Assembly (NCBI GenBank): GCA_036554605.1 | Contig: DATBMY010000374.1 | Span: 1-25,765 of the forward strand | Length of the DNA: 25,765 nt | Reading direction: 5' to 3' | DNA from: DATBMY01 sp036554605 | GTDB lineage: Bacteria; Acidobacteriota; Blastocatellia; UBA7656 | Shown: positions 1-7,628 of the stretch, piece by piece | Position numbering within the stretch: the first letter of the stretch is position 1 | Layout of the letters: every line of letters begins with the position of its first letter | Made by a program: the position numbers and the translations under genes | The notes under the pieces: model-generated | The model's database searches: none | Seen by the model: only the letters and a program-made list of their open reading frames with translations | What the model was told of the DNA's origin: nothing

Positions 1-2423
1 CTCTATTACAGGACCTTAGATTCGCCGCCAGGATGCTTGTGAAGAGCCCCGGCTATACCCTGGTTGCTGTGCTCGCGCTGGCGCTGGGCATCAGCGCGAA
101 CACGGCGATCTTCAGCGTCGTAATCGCCATACTGTTGCGCCCGCTGCCGTATAAAGAATCTGACCGGATAGTCGTCCCGGTCTCGACCAACACTGCGCGC
201 GGTTTCGATAGGGCGAGCGTCAGCTACGCCGACTACCTTGACTGGAAGAAAGAGACAGAGATATTCGAGAGCGTCGCGGCGCTGAGTCCCCAGTGGGTTG
301 ACCTTTCAGGCGAAGGCGAGCCCGAACGGGTGCAGGCCTTAAGGGTCTCCGAAGATTACTTCGCCGTCATGGCTTCGCCGCCAGTGCTGGGCCGAACCTT
401 TTCGGTCGACGACTACCGGGAGGGGGCCGAGCCCGTTGTGGTGTTGAGCTATGGGCTATGGCAGCGACGGTTCGGAGGCGACCAGGGCGTCCTGGGTCAG
501 AAGCTCTTATTAAATGGCAGGCCATATCCGGTGATCGGCGTGATGGCGAAGGATTCGCAGTGGCCCGACGACGTAGAGATATGGGTGCCGCTCGCGGTCG
601 GGGCGAACCCTTCACCGGACTTGCTGCGCCGCGACAACCTGGTCTTTAACGCCGTCGCGCGCCTCAAGCCGGGTGTATCTGTAGAACGGGCGAACGCCGC
701 TATGCACACCATAGCCCTGCGTCTGGAGCAGGAGTTTCCGGAATCGCGCAAGGGCTGGAGCAACCGCGCGCTGCCGCTACGAGATTACATAGTCGACGAT
801 CAGCTTCATCTGGCGCTGGTCGTGCTGCTGGCGGCCGTGGGATTTGTTTTGCTGATCGCCTGTGTGAACGTCGCAAACCTGTTGCTTGCCCGCGCCGCAA
901 CCCGCGAGCGCGAGATGGCTATACGGATGGCGCTCGGGTCCGGCCGAGCCCGCCTTATAAGGCAGATGTTGACCGAAAGCCTTCTGCTCGCGCTCGCCGG
1001 CGGCGGGGCGGGGCTGATGCTGGCGCTATGGGGCATAGACTTGCTCACGACGCTCGCCCCGCGCGACATCGCGCTGATAGGCCAGGCCAGCCTCGACGGC
1101 CGCGTGCTTGCCTTCACGCTCGCGGTATCGCTCGCGACCGCGATCGCCTTCGGGCTGCTGCCGGCGCTTCAGGCTTCGAATCTCAATCTCACCGAAGCGC
1201 TCAAGGAAGGAAGCCGCGGCGCGACCGGTAGTCGCCGCGCCAGACGCACGCGCAGCGCCCTTGTGATTACGGAAGTGATGTTGTCGGTGGTCCTGCTCGT
1301 AGGCGCGGGGCTGCTCGTGCGCAGCTTCCTGCGGCTGCAAGAGGTCGACTCCGGATTCAAAGTCGACAACCTCGTTACGATGAGCATCAACGCGGCCAGC
1401 GCGCGCTATCCTGAAAGGCCGGCTGTCAAAGCCTTTTATGAGAATCTTGTCGACCGGGTGAAGGCCATGCCGGGCGTCGAATCGGCCGCCATAAGCTCGG
1501 CGATCCCTCTGGGCGGAGGCGGATTCTATCTTGGCAGAGTCTTTTTGATCGAGGGACACCCGGAGCCGCCCGGCGGACCCGATCACCAGGCGCAGTGGAA
1601 CGTCACCGGGCCCTCTTACTTCAACACAATGGGGATGACGCTTATAGAAGGGCGCGACTTTGACGATCGAGACAGGGCCGATTCAAACAAGGTAATAGTC
1701 ATAAACCAGACTCTCGCCCGGCAGATGTTCCCGGACCAGAGCCCGCTCGGCAAGCGCATACGGTCGTGGAGAGACGAGAATGAGCTGCGAGAGATCGTAG
1801 GCGTGGTTCAAGACATACGCTATTACGGGCAGGATGACGAGTTGAGGGGACTCGTATATGTGCCGCACGCGCAGGATAGCTGGCGCTCGATGGTGCTTAG
1901 CGTCCGCACGACGGCCGACCCATCAGGGATGATTAACGCGCTGCGAGAGCAGATATGGTCGGTCGACAAAAATCTGGCAATCGCACAGGTGAAGACTATG
2001 CGCGACGTTCTGAATGAATCGATGGCCCCGCGCCGTTTCAGCATGCTGATGCTGGTAGGGTTCGCCGCGACCGCAATGTTGCTTGCGGCGGTGGGGCTGT
2101 ACGGCGTCCTCTCCTACAATATCGCGCAACGTCGCCAGGAGATAGGGCTGCGCATGGCGTTGGGCGCGGGCCGGGGCGACGTGGTAAGGCTCGTTGTCGC
2201 CTACGGGGCAAAGCTCTTGCTCGTGGGTCTCGCGCTCGGGCTCGCGGCGGCCTTCGCGCTGGCACGGCTGATGGGGAGCTTGCTCTACGAAGTGAGCGCG
2301 AGCGATCCGATCACCTTTGCCGCGATCTCGCTGGTGTTGGTAGCGGTGGGGCTCGCGGCCATTTTGGTGCCGGCGCTGCGCGCAACGCGCGTCGACCCGA
2401 TCGTGGCTTTGCGCTACGAATAG
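1..2423 (+). CDS. ADOP-family ABC transporter permease, 5'-truncated by window edge
   Basis: Inner-membrane permease of the MacB/FtsX superfamily in the double-length acidobacterial form; such proteins move substrates from membrane or periplasm outward using a separate ATPase. The frame is open to the left edge: codons from position 3 read LLQDLRFAAR, the usual amphipathic ADOP N-terminus, so the ATG at 33 is internal and only about three residues are missing. Counting from that Met: first membrane helix about 9-35, MacB-type periplasmic domain to about 250, first FtsX helices about 257-380, next half opening with a helix about 409-430, second periplasmic domain, and last FtsX helices about 669-785 with the cytoplasmic loop EIGLRMALGA. 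It ends in RVDPIVALRYE, the standard ADOP tail. A 76-nt spacer follows. Confidence 0.93.
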   Translation, partial: LLQDLRFAARMLVKSPGYTLVAVLALALGISANTAIFSVVIAILLRPLPYKESDRIVVPVSTNTARGFDRASVSYADYLDWKKETEIFESVAALSPQWVDLSGEGEPERVQALRVSEDYFAVMASPPVLGRTFSVDDYREGAEPVVVLSYGLWQRRFGGDQGVLGQKLLLNGRPYPVIGVMAKDSQWPDDVEIWVPLAVGANPSPDLLRRDNLVFNAVARLKPGVSVERANAAMHTIALRLEQEFPESRKGWSNRALPLRDYIVDDQLHLALVVLLAAVGFVLLIACVNVANLLLARAATREREMAIRMALGSGRARLIRQMLTESLLLALAGGGAGLMLALWGIDLLTTLAPRDIALIGQASLDGRVLAFTLAVSLATAIAFGLLPALQASNLNLTEALKEGSRGATGSRRARRTRSALVITEVMLSVVLLVGAGLLVRSFLRLQEVDSGFKVDNLVTMSINAASARYPERPAVKAFYENLVDRVKAMPGVESAAISSAIPLGGGGFYLGRVFLIEGHPEPPGGPDHQAQWNVTGPSYFNTMGMTLIEGRDFDDRDRADSNKVIVINQTLARQMFPDQSPLGKRIRSWRDENELREIVGVVQDIRYYGQDDELRGLVYVPHAQDSWRSMVLSVRTTADPSGMINALREQIWSVDKNLAIAQVKTMRDVLNESMAPRRFSMLMLVGFAATAMLLAAVGLYGVLSYNIAQRRQEIGLRMALGAGRGDVVRLVVAYGAKLLLVGLALGLAAAFALARLMGSLLYEVSASDPITFAAISLVLVAVGLAAILVPALRATRVDPIVALRYE

Positions 2424-2499
2424 TGGCCAGTCATAAGCATCCGAGCTTTGACGCGGCAAAATTGAAATACGCGAACTACTGATCAACTGGGAGAGAGTT
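2422..2499 (+). repeat. Possible decayed copy of the intergenic hairpin element
   Basis: This short spacer lacks clear arms, but a heptamer AGTGGCC overlaps the stop codon at 2422-2428, as in the intact element at 12632-12740. Near the other end CTACTGATC (2476-2484) is followed by AACTGGGAGAG, resembling the ACTGATC-GCTGGAGG junction of that same element. TTGAAATAC lies between them. The match is short and could be chance. Confidence 0.3.
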
Positions 2500-4953
2500 A
2501 TGGAAAGTCTCTGGCAAGACATACGCTACGGTCTGAGGATGCTTTTTAAGAACCGCGGTTACAGCGCGCTCGCCATTTTAACGCTGGCACTCGGCATAGG
2601 CATCAACAGCTCGATTTTCAGCGTGATAAATGCTCTGCTGCTCAACCCTCTGCCGTTTAAGGATTCGGATCGCCTGGTTCTTTTCTGGACCCGCTCGCCG
2701 GGATTGAATACTCCGCAGGACTGGCTCTCACCCGCGCAGTACGCGGACCTCAAGCGCGAAGGCGATGGCTTTGAAGACTTCTCGATCTTCATAGGCGGGA
2801 GCTTTAACCTTTCAACTGGGGAGAGGCCCGAGCGAGTAGAGGGCATCCGCGCGTCGTCTTCACTATTCACTTTGCTTGGCGTCAACCCGGAGAGAGGGCG
2901 GGTCTTGCTACCGGAAGAAGATCAGCCCGGCAAACCCCGCGTAGCGGTAATCAGCCACGAGCTATGGCAGCGCCGCTTTGGCGGCGACCCCGGAGTTGTA
3001 GGCAGCGCGATTAAAATAAACGACGCCGAGACGACGATAGTTGGCGTGCTGCCCGCCGACGTATCTCTCAGACGAGAGATGATGCCCACGGTAGGCGGAA
3101 TGGAGAGGGCGGACGTGATATTGCCCCTGCCGCTCAGCGCCGAGGTATTGAGCAACCGCGGATCTGAAAACTTTAACGTCATGGCGCGCCTCAGGCCGGG
3201 CGTCTCTCTTGCCCTCGCGCAGACGCAGGCTGATGCGATCGCCGAGCGCATGAAGCAGGAGCATCCCGATAATTACCCAATGCACGGCGGCTTGAGCCTG
3301 AGCGTCGTTCCGGTATTCGAGCAGGTGGTTGGCGAGGTTCGCCAGGCTCTGCTCGTGCTGTCGGTCGCCGTCCTGTTCGTCTTGCTTATTGCGTGCGCGA
3401 ACGTGGCGAACCTGCTGCTTGCGCGTGCGACGGCGCGCGAGCGCGAGTTTGCCTTGAGAACGGCTCTGGGAGCCGGTCGTGGGCGAATCATCCGCCAGCT
3501 TCTTACCGAGAGCATGCTGCTTTCCGTTGTCGGGGGAGGGCTTGGATTGCTGCTTGCCATGTGGAGCCTGGACTGGCTGCGAGCGTTGAGTCCGGGCAAT
3601 ATACCGCGAATCGGCGAGATAGGAATTGACGGCCGGGTGCTTGCCTTCACCGCTTGCGTATCGCTCGCGACGGGCACCATATTCGGGCTCGCTCCTGCCT
3701 GGAAGGCCTCGAAAGTGAGCCTCAACGAAATGCTGAAGGAAGGTGCGGGAGGCGTGACCGGGGGCGGACGCGGCCGGAAGCTACGCAGCATTCTTGTTGC
3801 CTCTGAGATTGCCCTCTCGCTTGTACTTCTTGTGGGAGCGGGATTGTTGATACGCAGCTTCATAAAACTGCGGGAAGTCGATCCGGGCTTTTCCGCCGAC
3901 AATATACTCTCAATGCGCGTATCTCTCGCCGGCCCAAGATACTCCAAGCCCGAACAGGGAACCGCCTTTTTTCAACAACTGCTCGACGGCGTATCCCAGC
4001 TGCCCGGCGTCAATTTGGCGGGCGGCTCGAACGTGCTGCCGCTCAGTCCGGGCGTTAGCTGGGGCACAATATGGGTAGAAGGCCTTGACCCCGCCGCAAC
4101 GCCAATCCAGGCCGATCAACGCATCGCCGCGCGCGATTATTTCGCGGCAATGGGCATAGGGCTCGTCGAAGGACGTTTTTTTGATGAGCGCGACGTGCAG
4201 GATTCGCTAAAGGTGGCAATCGTAGATGAAGGTTTTGCCGTTCGTTTCTGGCCCGGCCAGTCGGCCCTTGGCAAACGTGTGAAGCGCGGCGGGGCCGACT
4301 CGGACGATCCCTGGATGACTGTGATCGGCGTAGTCAAAACCGTAAAACAGTATTCGCTTGATGCCGACGCTCCGCGCGTCGCGATGTATATGCCGTTCTC
4401 GCAGGAGCCTGCCGGCAGTCTCTATATAGTTGCCCGCACCGCAAGCGACCCGTCACAGATGATCGCGCCGTTCGTGGCGCAGGTGAAAGCGATCGACCCG
4501 GAGATTCCGGTCTATAGCCTCAGTCCTATGCGCGAGCGCCTGGCGGGCTCGCTCGCGCAAAAACGATTCTCGATGCTGCTTCTGGGGCTTTTCGCCGGTG
4601 TTGCGCTCTTGCTTGCGGCGGTCGGTATTTATGGCGTGATGGCCTATATGGTCGCGCAGCGCACGCGCGAGATCGGGATAAGAATGGCTCTGGGAGCCGC
4701 ATCCGGCAATGTGGTCTCGCTCGTCATCAAGCAGGGGATGACCGTTGCCGCGCTGGGTGTCGCGGCCGGCGTCGCGGGGGCTCTGGCGCTTACACAATTC
4801 ATGTCGAGCCTGCTTTACGGCGTGAGCGCGACCGATCCCCTGATTCTAGTTTTAGTTTGCGTATCGCTCGCGGCGGTCTCGCTTTTGGCCTGTGCGGTCC
4901 CGGCCCGCCGCGCAACGCGCGTCGATCCGATAGTTGCACTCAGGTATGAGTGA
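2500..4953 (+). CDS. ADOP-family ABC transporter permease
   Basis: Full-length ADOP (817 aa). It begins MESLWQDIRYG, the commonest ADOP start, behind a purine-rich SD (GGGAGAGAG, 2489-2497). First helix about residues 20-45; MacB-type periplasmic domain with the family motif VISHELWQRRFGG near 150; first FtsX block about 283-405; helix opening the second half about 431-452; second FtsX block from about 690 with EIGIRMALGA. It shares TALGAGRGRIIRQLLTES with the next gene, which makes the two close paralogues in their membrane parts, while their periplasmic domains differ. The 13-mer GGCTCTGGGAGCC occurs twice inside it (3462 and 4686), in the two equivalent cytoplasmic loops of the duplicated halves. 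Confidence 0.95.
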   Translation: MESLWQDIRYGLRMLFKNRGYSALAILTLALGIGINSSIFSVINALLLNPLPFKDSDRLVLFWTRSPGLNTPQDWLSPAQYADLKREGDGFEDFSIFIGGSFNLSTGERPERVEGIRASSSLFTLLGVNPERGRVLLPEEDQPGKPRVAVISHELWQRRFGGDPGVVGSAIKINDAETTIVGVLPADVSLRREMMPTVGGMERADVILPLPLSAEVLSNRGSENFNVMARLRPGVSLALAQTQADAIAERMKQEHPDNYPMHGGLSLSVVPVFEQVVGEVRQALLVLSVAVLFVLLIACANVANLLLARATAREREFALRTALGAGRGRIIRQLLTESMLLSVVGGGLGLLLAMWSLDWLRALSPGNIPRIGEIGIDGRVLAFTACVSLATGTIFGLAPAWKASKVSLNEMLKEGAGGVTGGGRGRKLRSILVASEIALSLVLLVGAGLLIRSFIKLREVDPGFSADNILSMRVSLAGPRYSKPEQGTAFFQQLLDGVSQLPGVNLAGGSNVLPLSPGVSWGTIWVEGLDPAATPIQADQRIAARDYFAAMGIGLVEGRFFDERDVQDSLKVAIVDEGFAVRFWPGQSALGKRVKRGGADSDDPWMTVIGVVKTVKQYSLDADAPRVAMYMPFSQEPAGSLYIVARTASDPSQMIAPFVAQVKAIDPEIPVYSLSPMRERLAGSLAQKRFSMLLLGLFAGVALLLAAVGIYGVMAYMVAQRTREIGIRMALGAASGNVVSLVIKQGMTVAALGVAAGVAGALALTQFMSSLLYGVSATDPLILVLVCVSLAAVSLLACAVPARRATRVDPIVALRYE

Positions 4954-5011
4954 TTGAGCGTATTTTTCTTTATGCATCCTGATCGAGAGCCGACCTCGCC
5001 AATCAAAAGTC

Positions 5012-5017
5012 GGAGGT
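5012..5017 (+). promoter_or_regulatory. Ribosome binding site
   Basis: GGAGGT, five nucleotides before the ATG at 5023, supports that start. The 69-nt spacer (4954-5022) contains none of the heptamer arms found in later spacers. Confidence 0.8.
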
Positions 5018-5022
5018 GAAGG

Positions 5023-7482
5023 ATGGAAAGGCTTATTCAAGACATACGCTACGCGGCGCGCGTCTTAATGAAAGGGCGCGCGGTGACGGTGGTGGCGGTA
5101 TTTGCGCTCGCGTTAGGCATCGGCGCCAATACCGCCATCTTCAGCGTTGTAAACTCGGTGCTGCTCAGACCATTGCCATATGCGGAGCCGGAGCAGCTCG
5201 TCATGCTCTGGGAGAACAACCCGGAAATCGAGATAGGCTTCGACCTGCTGCCGGTCGCCATCGCAAACTTCGTCGACTGGCGCGATCAAAGCGAGTCGTT
5301 CGAGCACGTTTCGATACTCGATAGCAGCCCGCAGACCCTCACCGGCGGGGAGGCTCCCGAGCGAGTCGCGGGTGCGAACGTTTCGGCAAACTTCTTCCAG
5401 TTAATGGGCGTCAGCCCCGCATTTGGCCGCGCGTTTACTCAGGAGGAAGACCGGCCGGGCGCAAACACCGTTGCGGTCATCAGCCACGCTATGTGGCAGT
5501 CGCGATTTGGCGGCCATGAAGATGTTCTTGATAAAACCTTGATACTCGAAGGGAAGACTTACCGGGTGATCGGGGTGATGCCCGAAGGCTTCAGTTTTCC
5601 GCGGGCGCAGGATCTGCCGTCCTATTTTCGGCTTGCGCCGCGGACCGATGTTTGGACCCCTATAGGGCTCACCGATGAGCAGCTCAACAATCGCGGCAGC
5701 CACAACAAGGCTGTGATCGCGCGCCTCAAAGAGAATGTTTCGGTCGCCGCGGCGCAGGCAGAGATGAATCAGATAGCCGCGCGCATAGGCGAGCGCTACC
5801 CGGAAGCGAGCGGATTCGGGGTGACCGTGCTTTCACTCCACGAGCATCTAGTCGGCGGCTCGCGAACGGCGCTGTGGATACTGCTCGGCGCGGTCGCGTT
5901 CGTGCTGCTCATAGCATGCGCGAATGTAGCGAACCTGTTGCTTGCGCGGGCGGCTAGCCGTCAAAAAGAGATCGCCATAAGAACGGCTCTGGGAGCCGGT
6001 CGCGGGCGAATCATTCGCCAGCTGCTTACCGAAAGCGTGTTGCTCGCCTTGCTTGGCGGGCTCGCCGGCGCCCTGATAGCGCTATGGGGGCTGGACCTCA
6101 TCCTCGCCTTTAGCCCCGACAGCATTCCGCGCAAAGATGAGATAGGCATCGACGGGCGCGTTCTTGGATTCACTTTCTTGGCCTCGCTCGCGACCGGGCT
6201 TCTGTTCGGACTGGTGCCGGCATATTACGCTTCAAAACTAAACCTGAACGAGACGCTGAAGGAGGGCGCGAGGGGAACCAGCCGCGGCGTGCTTACGCGC
6301 AGCGCTCGCAAAGCGCTCGTCGTTTTTGAAGTGGCGGTAACGGTAGTGCTGCTCGTGGGCGCGGGGTTGCTCCTGCGCAGCTTCGCGGGATTGATCGAGA
6401 CCGATCCTGGTTTCAGCACGCGCGGGATTCTCAGCATGGACGTCTTTCTGTCCGATTCGAAATACCCGAAGCAGAGCCAGCAGATCGCATTTTTCAAAGA
6501 TGTGCTCGACCGGATCAATAATCTGCCCGGCATCGAATCGGCCAGCGCCGTGTCAGATCTGCCCTTGAGCGGCGCGGAAGAGATCGACCAGTTCACTCCC
6601 GAGGGCCGCCCCCAACCGGCAAACTACAACGACACGCCGCTTGCCGACTTTCGCTTCGCCGATCATCGGTACTTCTCCTTGTTGCGCATCCCGCTTGTGC
6701 AGGGCCGGTATTTCACGGCCGAGGACGACGAGAAATCGCAGAACGTCGTCATCATCAGCGAGGAGTTCGCTCGCAGGTTCTACCCGGGCGAAGACCCCGT
6801 TGGCAAACGGCTCAAGCCGGGTGATTTTGAATCGCGCGCGCCCTGGTGTTCCATCGTAGGCGTCGTCAGGGATGTAAAACATTCCGGGCTCGACAGCAAC
6901 GCGCGCCCGCATCTTTACTTTCCTTACACGCAGAAATCCTGGGGAAATCTGACGCTTGTCGCGCGCGCGACTTCAGACCCGCGGAGCGTTTTTTCGGGCA
7001 TGCGCGAGGCGGTCTGGGCAGTCGATAAGGACCAGCCTGTGTCGAACCTCAAGACTATGGATGAGCTTTTCTCGGCCTCAGTCTCTCACAGGCGATTCAA
7101 CCTCATACTGCTCGGGCTGTTCGCGGGAGCGGCGCTGTTGCTTGCGGCGGTCGGCCTTTATGGCGTGATGAGCTATTCGGTCACCGAGCGCACGCACGAG
7201 ATCGGGATAAGACAGGCGCTCGGCGCGCGGGGTTCGGACGTGCTTGGCATGGTCGCTCGCCAGGGTATGGCGCTGGCGGGCGCTGGTCTGCTCATCGGGA
7301 TAGCGGCGGCATTCGCTCTTACCAGGTGGATGTCGAGCCTGCTCTACGAGGTGAGCGCGACCGACCCGCTGACTTTTGCCCTGGTGCCGCTTCTTATCGC
7401 AGGAGTGGCTCTGGGAGCCATTTTGGTGCCGGCCCTGCGCGCTACAAGAGTCGACCCGATGGTCGCGCTCCGGCATGAGTAG
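5023..7482 (+). CDS. ADOP-family ABC transporter permease
   Basis: Full-length ADOP (819 aa) beginning MERLIQDIRYAARVL. First helix about 22-45 with LGIGANTAIFSVVNSVLLRPLPY, the best conserved ADOP N-terminal block; periplasmic domain with VISHAMWQSRFGG near 157; first FtsX block about 283-405; second-half helix about 431-452; last FtsX block from about 692. The cytoplasmic loop of the second half reads EIGIRQALGARGSDV, with Gln where most copies have Met. The 13-mer GGCTCTGGGAGCC is present in the first-half loop (5985) and again in the final membrane helix (7407), where it encodes VALGA at a position unrelated to the loop. The stop codon TAG is part of the left arm of the following hairpin element. 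Confidence 0.95.
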   Translation: MERLIQDIRYAARVLMKGRAVTVVAVFALALGIGANTAIFSVVNSVLLRPLPYAEPEQLVMLWENNPEIEIGFDLLPVAIANFVDWRDQSESFEHVSILDSSPQTLTGGEAPERVAGANVSANFFQLMGVSPAFGRAFTQEEDRPGANTVAVISHAMWQSRFGGHEDVLDKTLILEGKTYRVIGVMPEGFSFPRAQDLPSYFRLAPRTDVWTPIGLTDEQLNNRGSHNKAVIARLKENVSVAAAQAEMNQIAARIGERYPEASGFGVTVLSLHEHLVGGSRTALWILLGAVAFVLLIACANVANLLLARAASRQKEIAIRTALGAGRGRIIRQLLTESVLLALLGGLAGALIALWGLDLILAFSPDSIPRKDEIGIDGRVLGFTFLASLATGLLFGLVPAYYASKLNLNETLKEGARGTSRGVLTRSARKALVVFEVAVTVVLLVGAGLLLRSFAGLIETDPGFSTRGILSMDVFLSDSKYPKQSQQIAFFKDVLDRINNLPGIESASAVSDLPLSGAEEIDQFTPEGRPQPANYNDTPLADFRFADHRYFSLLRIPLVQGRYFTAEDDEKSQNVVIISEEFARRFYPGEDPVGKRLKPGDFESRAPWCSIVGVVRDVKHSGLDSNARPHLYFPYTQKSWGNLTLVARATSDPRSVFSGMREAVWAVDKDQPVSNLKTMDELFSASVSHRRFNLILLGLFAGAALLLAAVGLYGVMSYSVTERTHEIGIRQALGARGSDVLGMVARQGMALAGAGLLIGIAAAFALTRWMSSLLYEVSATDPLTFALVPLLIAGVALGAILVPALRATRVDPMVALRHE

Positions 7483-7619
7483 AGGTCGGGGGGCGGGGGC
7501 CAGGGATCAGGGCATTTGAAATCTCAGATCTGAAATTTGAAATCTCAAATATGCTATTTCATATTTCAGAGGCTGTCTCACAGCAAGCCCTGACCCCTGG
7601 CCCCCGACTCCCGGCCCCT
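7481..7619 (+). repeat. Composite heptamer-arm hairpin element (core inverted)
   Basis: Left arm 7481-7513 and right arm 7587-7619 are each 33 nt and mutually inverted with few mismatches. Both parse into 7-nt units such as GGGGGCC and AGGGATC, ending with AGGGC. The left arm begins on the AG of the upstream TAG stop; the right arm ends immediately before the SD. The AT-rich core (7514-7586), read on the minus strand, aligns with the core at 17653-17717 (for example CTGTGAGACAGCCTCTGAAAT against CTGTGAGATAGCATCTGAAAT), so this copy is in reverse orientation. No T-run follows, so it is not an ordinary terminator. Confidence 0.88.
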
Positions 7620-7624
7620 GGAGG
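7620..7624 (+). promoter_or_regulatory. Ribosome binding site that fixes the start at 7629
   Basis: GGAGG followed by TATT and ATG. It directly abuts the right arm of the hairpin. It rules out the upstream in-frame start at 7551, which lies in the repeat and has no SD. Confidence 0.85.
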
Positions 7625-7628
7625 TATT

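Noticed and set aside
33..35. ATG at 33 as the true start of the first permease
   Set aside because: The upstream in-frame codons encode LLQDLRFAAR, matching the conserved N-terminus of the other copies, and no SD precedes this ATG.
4951..5005. Stop-to-SD pairing in the second spacer (TGATTG at 4951 with CAATCA at 5000)
   Set aside because: Only six base pairs, and no heptamer units or core; easily a chance match.
7481..7619. Insertion-sequence ends
   Set aside because: No transposase and no obvious target-site duplication in any of the six copies; a non-autonomous MITE remains possible.
7587..7628. Intrinsic terminators at the intergenic hairpins
   Set aside because: The GC-rich stems are followed by the SD and start codon, not by a T-run. 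They may attenuate or pause transcription, but the sequence does not show a standard terminator.
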